Assembly (NCBI RefSeq): GCF_022844445.1
Contig: NZ_JALHLS010000004.1
Span: forward strand, 124,001 to 188,000
Length of the DNA: 64,000 nt
DNA from: Hyphomonas sp.
GTDB taxonomy: Bacteria; Pseudomonadota; Alphaproteobacteria; Caulobacterales; Hyphomonadaceae
Reading direction: 5' to 3'
Every line of letters starts with the position of its first letter. Positions within the stretch are counted from its first letter, which is position 1. Shown piece after piece: positions 18,965 through 26,813 of the stretch. The notes under the pieces are model-generated. The model had not been told where the DNA came from and did not search any database. It worked only from the letters and a program-made list of their open reading frames with translations. A program made the translations under genes and the position numbers.

Positions 18965-21129
18965 TTAGGCCTCTCAGGGAGCGTCAGGCGCGGCGGCAGG
19001 CTGACTTCCAGCGCGCTGCCTCGGCCGGAGAGGCTGGGATTGGACATGAAATATCCGTGTGCGGAGAATGCGCTCGACGGATCCTTCGGCTCGAGGCGCT
19101 CATAGGCCCCATCCGGATGCATCAGCCAGGTCTGTTGCTCGTCGTTGAGATTGGCCACCATGATCTGGCTCATCACCTGCCGATGCACGGTGGGGTTCTG
19201 GATTGGCACGAGCACCTCAACGCGCCGCATCAGGTTGCGAGGCATCCAGTCCGCCGAGGAAATGAACACTTTTGCATTCGCCGACGGTAGCGCTTCACCA
19301 TTCGCGAAACAGAGAATGCGCGAATGTTCAAGGAAGCGGCCAACGATGCTTTTCACCGTGATGTTCTCAGAGAGACCCGCAATGCCGGGGCGCAGGCAGC
19401 AGATGCCGCGCACCACCAGAGCGATTGGCACGCCGGCCTGGCTTGCCTTGTAGAGCGCGTCAATCACGTCGCCGTCGACCAGCGAGTTCATCTTCGCCCA
19501 GATGCCGCTTGGCTTGTGCTTCTTCGCAGCCAGCACCTCCTGCTCGATCATCGACAGCAGGTTCTGCTTCAGGCTCACCGGCGCCATGCTGATCGTCTCG
19601 AAATCGGGCGCCACTTCTGGTGGCTCCCGGTTTGCGGTGACGTAGTTGAACAGGCGGTTGGCATCGCGCCCCAGTGCGGGATCGGCGGTGAACAGCGAGA
19701 GGTCGGTATAGATTCGCGCATTGATCGGGTGGTAGTTACCCGTGCCGTAGTGCGTGTACGTGCGCAGCTCAGTGCCTTCACGGCGCACGACGAGCGAGAC
19801 CTTCGCGTGCGTCTTGTATTCGATGAAGCCATAGACAACCTGCACGCCGGCGCGTTCAAGATCGCGGGCGAGGCGAAGGTTGGCCTCCTCATCGAAGCGG
19901 GCCTTGATCTCAACCAGCGCCGTCACCGTTTTACCGGCTTCGGCGGCCTCGATCAGGGCACCGACAATCGGGGAGTTTATGGTCGTGCGATAGAGCGTCT
20001 GCTTGATGGCGACGACTTGAGGATCGGCCGCCGCCTGGCGGACGAATTCGACCACTACGTCGAAACTCTCGAACGGGTGATGGACCAAGATATCCTTGGC
20101 ACGGATGGCGGCCAGGATGTCGCCGCCCATTTCGCGGATACGTTCCGGATAGCGCGGCTCGTAAGGCGAGAAGAGAAGGTCCGGTCGGTCATCGACGATC
20201 AGTTCGGCGAGGCGCGCCATGCCGAGGATGCCGTCATACAGCACGATGTCGGATGGCTCGGCGCCGATCTCACGCATGATGAAGGCGCGCAGCGTTTCCG
20301 GCGCGCTGGCCTGCATCCGCAGGCGCACGATACGGCCACGGCGGCGCTGTTTGAGCAGCACCTCGAACTCGCGGATCAGGTCTTCGGACTCTTCCTCGAT
20401 CTCGATATCGCTGTCGCGCACGATGCGGAAAAGGCAACGGCCTGCTTCCCTGAAGCCGGGAAACAGGGATGTGAGGAACAGGCCGATCACATCTTCCAGC
20501 GCAATGAAGCGGATACCCGGCTTCTGCCCCGCCGGCAGGCGGATAAAGCGGCGCACGAAGGTGGGCATCGGCACGATCCCGACCTGCCCCTCTCCGCCAC
20601 TCTCCGGCTCAAGATCGAAGGCGATCGTGAAGCCGAGGTTCGGGATGAAGGGAAACGGGTGGGCCGGGTCAATCGAGAGCGGGGTCAGGATCGGGAAGAT
20701 GTTGGAATTGAAGTAGGCCTCGATATCGGCCCGCTCGCGCTTGGTCAGATCCTGCGCGCCGAGAACGAATATGCCTTCCTTCTCCATGTCGGCTTTCAGC
20801 TGGCGCCACTGCTGCTGCTGGCTGGCGATCAGGTCGAGCGCCGCGGCCTCGATCTCGGCCACCTGCTGCACGGGAGTCAGGCCGTCCTGGCTGACCTTGG
20901 TAACGCCGGCACGCACCTGCTCACGCAGGCCGGCATAGCGCACCATGTCGAACTCATCGAGGTTGCTCGCCGAGATCGAAAGGAAGCGCAGACGCTCGAG
21001 CAAGGGATGGGCCGGATTGTCGGCCTCCTCCAGCACACGTTGATTGAACTCAAGCCAGGACAACTCGCGGTTCAGGAACCGCTGAGGCGAACTCATCAGC
21101 TGTTTGTTCAAACGCTGGCTGTCCGCCAT
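18961..21129 (-). CDS. ppk1: Polyphosphate kinase 1
   Basis: Ppk1 reversibly polymerises the gamma-phosphate of ATP into polyphosphate. The 722-residue protein shows the four-domain architecture: an N-terminal domain (RFLNRELSWLEFNQRVLEEA), a PHP/head domain, and two phospholipase-D-like catalytic domains. The autophosphorylated histidine lies in RTYTHYGTGNYHPINARIY, and SSADWMPRNLMRRVE is in the second catalytic domain. It is translationally coupled to ppx and lies 6 bases downstream of hdaA. Confidence 0.96.
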   Translation of the reverse strand: MADSQRLNKQLMSSPQRFLNRELSWLEFNQRVLEEADNPAHPLLERLRFLSISASNLDEFDMVRYAGLREQVRAGVTKVSQDGLTPVQQVAEIEAAALDLIASQQQQWRQLKADMEKEGIFVLGAQDLTKRERADIEAYFNSNIFPILTPLSIDPAHPFPFIPNLGFTIAFDLEPESGGEGQVGIVPMPTFVRRFIRLPAGQKPGIRFIALEDVIGLFLTSLFPGFREAGRCLFRIVRDSDIEIEEESEDLIREFEVLLKQRRRGRIVRLRMQASAPETLRAFIMREIGAEPSDIVLYDGILGMARLAELIVDDRPDLLFSPYEPRYPERIREMGGDILAAIRAKDILVHHPFESFDVVVEFVRQAAADPQVVAIKQTLYRTTINSPIVGALIEAAEAGKTVTALVEIKARFDEEANLRLARDLERAGVQVVYGFIEYKTHAKVSLVVRREGTELRTYTHYGTGNYHPINARIYTDLSLFTADPALGRDANRLFNYVTANREPPEVAPDFETISMAPVSLKQNLLSMIEQEVLAAKKHKPSGIWAKMNSLVDGDVIDALYKASQAGVPIALVVRGICCLRPGIAGLSENITVKSIVGRFLEHSRILCFANGEALPSANAKVFISSADWMPRNLMRRVEVLVPIQNPTVHRQVMSQIMVANLNDEQQTWLMHPDGAYERLEPKDPSSAFSAHGYFMSNPSLSGRGSALEVSLPPRLTLPERPK

Positions 21130-21135
21130 CCTGCC

Positions 21136-21867
21136 TCACCCTTCCGCCTCGTCCTCGTCGGCCGCCTCGCCCATCTGCTCCAGAACCCGGCGGGCCAGCG
21201 GCAAGCTGGGCGCCCGGTCGTTGTCGCTGACGGCCTCGCTGAGCCTGTCCATGAAGTTCTCAACGGCGTCATAGGCAAGTTCAAGCCGGGGCACCAGATA
21301 GTTGAGCGTCTCAGGCCCCAGTCGCAGAAAATGGCGGGCGGCGGCGATCTCGAGCCGGGCGCGGACCACGGCGTCATCCGGCTGGCCGATCTCCCCGACG
21401 GGGAGTGCGTTGAGGCGGGACTTGAGGTCCGCTGATCCGGTGCGCCACTGCGAGGCAGGCCGGTGCGCCGTCAACAACAGGCGCCCCCCCCCGCCGGCAA
21501 CGAGGTTTATCAACGAAAGCAGCGCTTCATCATGCTTTCCGGCGGCGATGTCGGCATCGTCGACGGCGACGTGGCGGCCCGCCAGGGCGTCGAGGCCCCG
21601 CCGGCCAGCCTTCGCCAGCTCCGCTGCGGTCAGCGAGACGCCGCCGAAGCGGTTCGCCCAGGCTTCGGCAAGGAAGCTGAGACCGCACTTTGCCGGGCCG
21701 GTGACGCAAAGCACAGGCGTCGCCCAGCCTTCTGGATGGCCGACAATGCGCAAGGCTGCAGCATTGTGGACGCCGCGCAGCAGGTCGTCCCACTGCGCCA
21801 CCGGCGCCGGGAAGCCGAACATCGGCTGCTGCGGTGACCCGTCCTGTTCGGCGTCACCTGAGCTCAC
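21136..21867 (-). CDS. hdaA: HdaA-type DnaA-related protein with altered Walker A
   Basis: This 243-residue DnaA AAA+-only homologue matches the alphaproteobacterial HdaA/Hda group, which binds the sliding clamp and stimulates ATP hydrolysis by DnaA after initiation. A possible clamp-binding motif is near the N-terminus (QQPMFGF, 13-19). An arginine-finger region (SADLKSRLNALP) and the AAA+ lid are present. The Walker A motif reads GPAKCGLS (57-64), so the essential lysine is replaced by L63. A 9-base G tract (coding strand) lies in codons for VAGGGGRLLL. The gene overlaps the DUF2066 gene by 4 bases and is followed by ppk1, a context known for hdaA in alphaproteobacteria. Confidence 0.82.
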   Translation of the reverse strand: MSSGDAEQDGSPQQPMFGFPAPVAQWDDLLRGVHNAAALRIVGHPEGWATPVLCVTGPAKCGLSFLAEAWANRFGGVSLTAAELAKAGRRGLDALAGRHVAVDDADIAAGKHDEALLSLINLVAGGGGRLLLTAHRPASQWRTGSADLKSRLNALPVGEIGQPDDAVVRARLEIAAARHFLRLGPETLNYLVPRLELAYDAVENFMDRLSEAVSDNDRAPSLPLARRVLEQMGEAADEDEAEG

Positions 21868-22877
21868 TGGACCGACGTCGAAACCGCCGAGCGAAGGGTG
21901 AGTTCGTTGTTTTCGCGGGCGAGTGTCACGCCGCGCTGGACGAGATCGTTACGCAGGCGGTTCTCGTCGCCGGCATAGGAGAAAGTCACAAGCGCGCCTT
22001 CCCGCGCGACGGCGGTGGTACGGAAATCCGAGACCAGCGGCGAACGGGCCAGCGCGCCGCGCAGCGTGTTCCACTCGACCAGCGAGGTGAAGAGGACCGA
22101 GGCGGTAACTTTTGTGCGGTTGCTGTCACGGATGATCGAGGACTGTTTCCAGGATTCGTCGAGCAGGTTGGTGACGGCATCGACAGCGGCTTGCAGGGTC
22201 GGGGCCGGCGGCGTGGCGCCGACCGGCTCATTGCCGGTAGCGGTGACGGTCGACACGACGACGCGCCAGGCGCCATCGCGGCCTTGCAGTTCGGCGATGA
22301 TGCCCCGCTTGGCATTCTTGGGTGTGGCTTCCGGTGAAATGTCGGACCATGAGCTGAAAGCGGTGTAGCCGGACGACGTTGCGGTGACTGAGGGCACGAG
22401 AGCGCCGCGGTTGCGCTCGCCGAAAGCCTCGGACCAGGCAGCCTGGAGGCCGGAACCGGCGACGGGCACCATCAGTGCGAGCGGCGCCTGCTGGTCCATG
22501 TAGGGCACTTTTAGCGAATCAAGATGGGCCCGCACAGTCTGCGGGTTCAACACGACGGCCAGCTTGCCGCGATACCGGCCGGCGCCGGCGGTTTCTTCCT
22601 CGACGTCCACGGCCGCCGTGAAGCGGGAGGCAAGAGATCCGTCGACCGGTACGCCGCCGGCCGCGTTGCGGTCAGACGCGAGGGTGATCTTGTTGATCAG
22701 CTGGCGCGCGGCCGAGGCGCGCGCTGCGGCCATCGCCTTCTCGCGCGCCTCAATGACGCTGGGCGCCGTCTCATCCACGGAAATGTTGCGGATCGTGTAG
22801 ACGTCTTTCGTGTCGGCATAGACGTACCCGGTCCCGATGAGAGACATGAGCATGGCGGCCAGAACCAGTCGAATCAT
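21864..22877 (-). CDS. DUF2066-domain exported protein
   Basis: A signal peptide (MIRLVLAAMLMSLIGTGYVYA) leads into a mature domain starting DTKDVYTIRNISVDETAPS with the Ala-rich helix EAREKAMAAARASAARQLI, characteristic of DUF2066 proteins beside purM/hdaA in proteobacteria. The function is unknown. I start it at 22877 because AAGGAG lies just upstream and a typical signal peptide results; a longer frame from 22919 would bury it. It is the first gene of the DUF2066-hdaA-ppk1-ppx operon and is divergent from purM. Confidence 0.85.
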   Translation of the reverse strand: MIRLVLAAMLMSLIGTGYVYADTKDVYTIRNISVDETAPSVIEAREKAMAAARASAARQLINKITLASDRNAAGGVPVDGSLASRFTAAVDVEEETAGAGRYRGKLAVVLNPQTVRAHLDSLKVPYMDQQAPLALMVPVAGSGLQAAWSEAFGERNRGALVPSVTATSSGYTAFSSWSDISPEATPKNAKRGIIAELQGRDGAWRVVVSTVTATGNEPVGATPPAPTLQAAVDAVTNLLDESWKQSSIIRDSNRTKVTASVLFTSLVEWNTLRGALARSPLVSDFRTTAVAREGALVTFSYAGDENRLRNDLVQRGVTLARENNELTLRSAVSTSVQ

Positions 22878-23020
22878 GGAAGGCGAACTCCTTAGCTGAG
22901 GCTCTTCTAACAGGCGCATTCTGAACCGGAAACCGCGAGCTTCACTTCCGAAGCTTCACTGGAACTTGTCCCCACCTCATGCTAACGCGCCGGTTCGGGC
23001 AAGCAGCGGGGCCAGATCCG

Positions 23021-24049
23021 ATGAACATGACATCCAAACCGCCCCTGTCGTACCGCGACGCCGGTGTCGATATTGAGGCAGGCGAACGGCTGGTTGATGC
23101 CATTTCACCGATGGCGAAGGCGACATCCCGCGCCGGCGTAATGGGCGGGCTCGGCGGGTTCGGCGCGCTGTTCGACCTGAAGGCCGCCGGCTACAACGAT
23201 CCGGTACTGGTTTCGGGCACGGACGGTGTCGGCACGAAGCTGATGCTCGCCTTCGAGACCGGCATCCACAGCACGGTGGGCATCGACCTTGTGGCCATGT
23301 GCGCCAACGATGTGCTCGCCCAGGGCGCAGAGCCCCTGTTTTTCCTCGACTATTTCGCCACGGGCAAACTGGAGAGTGGGATCGCCGAAGCGGTTATCGC
23401 GGGCATCGCGGAGGGCTGTCGCCTGTCGGGCTGCGCACTGGTGGGCGGCGAGACAGCCGAAATGCCCGGCATGTACCCGCCGGGACATTACGATCTGGCA
23501 GGGTTCGTTGTTGGCGCGGTGGACCGCGACAAAGTGCTGCCGCGCGTGGGCGAGATGAAAGCCGGCGATGTGCTGATCGGTATTGCCTCCTCCGGACCAC
23601 ATTCCAACGGCTATTCGCTGGTCCGTCGCATTGTCGCCCGGGAGGGCCTGTTTTATGGCGGCCCCTCACCCTTCTCCGATGCGCAGACGCTGGGCGAAGC
23701 GCTGCTGACGCCGACGCGCCTTTATGCACCGCTCGTGCTGCCGCTGATCCGCTCCGGCCGCGTGAAGGGCCTCGCCCATATTACCGGCGGCGGCCTCACC
23801 GAGAATACACCGCGCATGTGCCCGGACAGCCTGGTGCCGAGGATCGACCGCACCAGCTGGACGCCCTCGCCGGTGTTCCAGTGGCTGCAGGAGGCCGGCA
23901 GCGTTGATACCGACGAGATGCACCGCACGTTCAACATGGGGATCGGCATGGTGTTGGCCGTCAGCCCAGCTGAGGCAGCCAGCGTGATCGCGGACCTGAA
24001 ATCAGCCGGCGAAGATCCGCGCGTAGTGGGCGAGCTCTCCCCGGCATGA
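23021..24049 (+). CDS. purM: Phosphoribosylformylglycinamidine cyclo-ligase
   Basis: PurM forms aminoimidazole ribotide in purine synthesis. The 342-residue protein contains YRDAGVDIEAGERLVDAI, VSGTDGVGTKLMLAFETG, DLVAMCANDVLAQGAEPLFF and GGGLTENTPRMCPD, all diagnostic. The start is set at 23021; the ATG at 23027 is an alternative, and upstream codons from 22979 are not conserved. It overlaps purN by 4 bases (ATGA), so the two are translationally coupled. Confidence 0.96.
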   Translation: MNMTSKPPLSYRDAGVDIEAGERLVDAISPMAKATSRAGVMGGLGGFGALFDLKAAGYNDPVLVSGTDGVGTKLMLAFETGIHSTVGIDLVAMCANDVLAQGAEPLFFLDYFATGKLESGIAEAVIAGIAEGCRLSGCALVGGETAEMPGMYPPGHYDLAGFVVGAVDRDKVLPRVGEMKAGDVLIGIASSGPHSNGYSLVRRIVAREGLFYGGPSPFSDAQTLGEALLTPTRLYAPLVLPLIRSGRVKGLAHITGGGLTENTPRMCPDSLVPRIDRTSWTPSPVFQWLQEAGSVDTDEMHRTFNMGIGMVLAVSPAEAASVIADLKSAGEDPRVVGELSPA

Positions 24050-24636
24050 GGCGCCTGAAGCTTGCGATCCTGATCTCGGGCCGCGGCTCGAACATGGAAG
24101 CCCTGCTGAAGGCGATTGCCGCTGATCCGGACTATCCTGCCGTTGCGGTTCTGGTAGCCTCCAACAGGCCGGACGCGGCCGGACTGAAGATTGCCGAAGC
24201 CGCCGACGTGCCGACTGTGGCCATCGACCACCGCGCCTATGGCAAGGACCGCGTTGCTTTCGAAAAGGAACTTGACGACGAACTGCGCCGGTCCGGCGCC
24301 GAGATCATCGCGCTGGCCGGCTTCATGCGCGTTTTGACGCCCTGGTTCGTGACGCGCTGGGAAGGCCGGATGATCAACATCCACCCGTCCCTCCTGCCGA
24401 AATACAAGGGCCTCGACACCCAGCAGCGCGCCATTGATGCGGGCGACAATGAAGCCGGTTGCACAGTCCACTGGGTGACATCCGGTGTCGACGAAGGCGA
24501 GATCATCGCGCAGGCGCGTGTGCCGATCCTTCCTGGGGACACCGCTGACACGCTCGCCGCGCGCACGCTGCCCACCGAGCACAAGCTCTACCCCGAGGCT
24601 TTGAAGATCGCCTGCGCGAAGATCCTTCAGACCTAG
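24046..24636 (+). CDS. purN: Phosphoribosylglycinamide formyltransferase (folate-dependent)
   Basis: PurN transfers formyl from 10-formyltetrahydrofolate to GAR. The 196-residue protein has LAILISGRGSNMEALL at the N-terminus and the catalytic region MINIHPSLLPKYKGLDTQ with HWVTSGVDEGEII, giving the Asn-His-Asp triad. Length is as expected. It is the second gene of a purMN operon. Confidence 0.96.
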   Translation: MRRLKLAILISGRGSNMEALLKAIAADPDYPAVAVLVASNRPDAAGLKIAEAADVPTVAIDHRAYGKDRVAFEKELDDELRRSGAEIIALAGFMRVLTPWFVTRWEGRMINIHPSLLPKYKGLDTQQRAIDAGDNEAGCTVHWVTSGVDEGEIIAQARVPILPGDTADTLAARTLPTEHKLYPEALKIACAKILQT

Positions 24637-24702
24637 GCGCTGCGCCGTCGTGGACAGCGGCGGACGAAGGGGTAAGGTGCGCTGCAAAGTCAGGGCAGAC
24701 TC

Positions 24703-24993
24703 ATGAGCGATATCGTCATCACACGCCTAGACGGCCCGCCTTGCGGGCTTCGACGCGGAAGGCGAGATCACCGGCTCACACAAGGGCCCCGGCGTGATCA
24801 GAGCCGACCCTGCCGGCGTGCCGGAACCGGTGGCCGGCCGCGGCGTTACGCAGGCGCTGCTCGACATGATGCTGGACGATACGCGCTCCAACGGCTTCCG
24901 GATCGTCCCGGTCTGCCCCGATGTATGGGGCCGATATGCCAAGCATCCGGAGGGGCCGGCCTGTTCACGACGAAGCGCGGCGGAACACCTTGA
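24703..24993 (+). pseudogene. Frameshifted small GNAT acetyltransferase (Acetyltransf_CG type)
   Basis: The start (MSDIVITRLDGPPCG) and the end (LFTTKRGGTP, stop at 24991-24993) are in one frame, while the conserved middle is in another. The middle runs from about 24750, reading EGEITGSHKGPGVIRADPAG and then GRGVTQALLDMMLDDTRSNG with FRIVPVCPDVWGRYAKHPE. The second shift lies near 24951-24955, where one base is missing within what should be PEWA. The middle matches the YidJ-like N-acetyltransferase family, whose members are about 95 residues. Two separate shifts indicate decay rather than one sequencing slip. Confidence 0.75.
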
Positions 24994-25046
24994 GACGCAC
25001 CTGACCAGACAACCCACGACAACCAAAACAAAAGGACACCGGACAC

Positions 25047-26060
25047 GTGCAACAGATCGTTCTGAAACAGTATTGCAACGGTGCGCCGCAACCGGGCGAT
25101 TTCCAGTTGGAGACGCTGCCGCTTCCGGAGCCGAAAGACGGACAATTTCGTGTACGGCATGTCTGGTGCTCGGTAGATCCCGGCACGCGCTCGCGCCTCT
25201 CCGGCGGAGACAGCTACGCAGCCGCCCTGCCCCTCGGCAAGCCGATTGACGGGTTCAGCGTCGGCGTGATCGACGCCAGCAACAATCCCGACTGGCCGGT
25301 CGGTACCAAAGTGTTCTGCGCGGGCGGCTGGAAAACCCATTCTCTGCAATCCGGCAAGGGCTTCATCGGCAAGGTAATGGACGTGCCGGGCGTGCCGCTG
25401 TCGGCCTGGATCGGCGTGCTCGGCGTACCGGGCCTCACGGCCTGGTTCGGCACCAAGGATGTCGCGCGCTTCAAGCAAGGCGACGCGGTGCTGGTTACAT
25501 CCGCGGCCGGTCCGGTGGGCGCGACCGCCGGCCAGTTGGCGAAAGCGTGGGGCGCCTCCAAGGTCGTCGGCGTCGCCGGTTCGAAAGCGAAGTGCGACTG
25601 GCTGCGGAGCGAAGCGGGCTTCGATGTGGCCATAAATTACAAGGAAACTGATGACCTCACCGCCGCCATCGCGGCCGAGTTTCCCAAAGGGGTCGACGTG
25701 CTCTTCGACAATGTCGGCAATGCCATGGTCAATCGCGTATTGCCCCTGATGGCACTGAACGGACGCATATGCATCTCGGGCCAGGTCGCCGATTACAATC
25801 TGACCCCGGAGCAAACGCCGGGCATCGTAAACACGAAGCCTTTCATCACCCATCGCGTCAACATGCAGGGGCTCGTCGTGTTCGACTTCGCGCGCGGCTT
25901 CCCGGAAGCGCTTGGCACAATGGCGAAGATGATCGCGGGCGGACAATTAAAAATCCAGGAAGAACGCTTCGAGGGCATCGCTTCGATGCCGGAAGCCTTC
26001 TGCGGACTTTTCCGGGGCGAGAATTCCGGGCGCCGGGTGGTGAAGGTCGGGGCAGATTAG
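25047..26060 (+). CDS. Zinc-independent MDR oxidoreductase (PTGR/CurA type)
   Basis: This 337-residue NADPH-dependent medium-chain reductase belongs to the leukotriene B4 dehydrogenase / CurA group. The N-terminal part has RVRHVWCSVDPGTRSRLSG and the Rossmann segment has LVTSAAGPVGATAGQLAKAWG with KVVGVAGSKAKCDWL. FDNVGNAMVNRVLPLM is also typical. No zinc ligands are seen. These enzymes reduce the double bond of alpha,beta-unsaturated ketones and aldehydes. The start is GTG at 25047, with AAAGGA upstream. The gene ends in a bidirectional terminator shared with ndk. Confidence 0.88.
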   Translation: MQQIVLKQYCNGAPQPGDFQLETLPLPEPKDGQFRVRHVWCSVDPGTRSRLSGGDSYAAALPLGKPIDGFSVGVIDASNNPDWPVGTKVFCAGGWKTHSLQSGKGFIGKVMDVPGVPLSAWIGVLGVPGLTAWFGTKDVARFKQGDAVLVTSAAGPVGATAGQLAKAWGASKVVGVAGSKAKCDWLRSEAGFDVAINYKETDDLTAAIAAEFPKGVDVLFDNVGNAMVNRVLPLMALNGRICISGQVADYNLTPEQTPGIVNTKPFITHRVNMQGLVVFDFARGFPEALGTMAKMIAGGQLKIQEERFEGIASMPEAFCGLFRGENSGRRVVKVGAD

Positions 26061-26095
26061 GCACGAATCTGAACCGCCATCGCCGCACGGCAAAG

Positions 26096-26132
26096 AAAAA
26101 GCCGGCGAGGCATCCCTCGCCGGCCTCTTTTT
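26096..26132. terminator. Bidirectional Rho-independent terminator between the MDR gene and ndk
   Basis: A perfect 10-bp stem (GCCGGCGAGG / CCTCGCCGGC, 26101-26124) has a 4-base loop. It is preceded by an A-run and followed by CTCTTTTT, so it can terminate both converging transcripts. Confidence 0.9.
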
Positions 26133-26145
26133 CTGAACCGCGGGC

Positions 26146-26568
26146 TCAGCCGGCGATGTCGGCTTCCGAGAAGAACTGCGCGATCTCGATCGCGGCATTC
26201 TCAGCCGAGTCCGAGCCGTGCACGGAGTTTTCGCCGATCGACTTGGCGAAGAGTTTTCGGATGGTGCCGTCAGCCGCCTGGGCCGGGTTAGTGGCGCCCA
26301 TCACATCGCGGTATTTTGCGATCGCGTCTGCACCTTCGAGGACCTGAACGACCACCGGGCCCGAGATCATAAAGTCGACCAGTTCACCGAAGAAGGGGCG
26401 CTCGCGGTGAACGCCGTAGAAACGCTCGGCCTGGGCGCGGGTCATCTGGATGCGACGCTGGCCGATAATCCGCAGGCCGGCCTTCTCGATGACGGCGTTG
26501 ATGGCGCCGGTGAGGTTGCGCTCGGTGGCGTCCGGCTTGATGATGGAGAAGGTGCGCTGCACGGCCAT
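26146..26568 (-). CDS. ndk: Nucleoside diphosphate kinase
   Basis: Ndk transfers the gamma-phosphate between nucleoside triphosphates and diphosphates. The 140-residue protein has the phosphohistidine H117 in [13 protein letters not shown], and [17 protein letters not shown] at the N-terminus. The size is exactly that of bacterial Ndk. I start at 26568 (MAVQRTF); 23 extra codons upstream are not part of the family. It stands alone on the minus strand. Confidence 0.97.
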   Translation of the reverse strand: MAVQRTFSIIKPDATERNLTGAINAVIEKAGLRIIGQRRIQMTRAQAERFYGVHRERPFFGELVDFMISGPVVVQVLEGADAIAKYRDVMGATNPAQAADGTIRKLFAKSIGENSVHGSDSAENAAIEIAQFFSEADIAG

Positions 26569-26713
26569 TGGGGGGCTTCCTGAATCTGTGAGTTGTGGAT
26601 TTGCGCGGCCTATAGCGGCCCTGCTGCGCCGCGGCAACAGGCGTGAGGCGGCCCGCCTGTCGCCGGAAAGTCACGTGCCTCGGCCGTTAACCTTATCCCA
26701 CCCCCGCTTGCGA

Positions 26714-26742
26714 TTGACAGCCTGCGCGACCTGTGCATTTTC
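26714..26742 (+). promoter_or_regulatory. Sigma-70-like promoter of the TonB receptor gene
   Basis: A perfect TTGACA (26714-26719) is followed after exactly 17 bases by ATTTTC (26737-26742) as a weak -10. The -10 lies inside the first operator palindrome, so a bound repressor would block RNA polymerase. This is inferred from sequence only. Confidence 0.6.
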
Positions 26743-26776
26743 AACGCCTGTTGAAAAATTTCAACACATGTTGAGA
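26738..26776. promoter_or_regulatory. Two tandem TetR-type operators upstream of the TonB receptor
   Basis: Site 1 is TTTTCAAC-GCCT-GTTGAAAA (26738-26757, perfect arms). Site 2 is TTTCAACA-CA-TGTTGAGA (26759-26776, one mismatch). Their centres are 20 bp apart, about two helical turns. The same motif occurs again at 30124-30141 beside a tetR gene, which makes that regulator the probable ligand. Confidence 0.75.
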
Positions 26777-26813
26777 AACGACACGCTCACGCCTGAGCTT
26801 CCGGGAGGACAAG

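Noticed and set aside
19324-21435. A 703-codon open frame on the plus strand opposite ppk1
   Set aside because: It is antisense to a complete, conserved polyphosphate kinase; composition (Arg/His/Gly/Asp-rich) is that of a GC-rich shadow frame.
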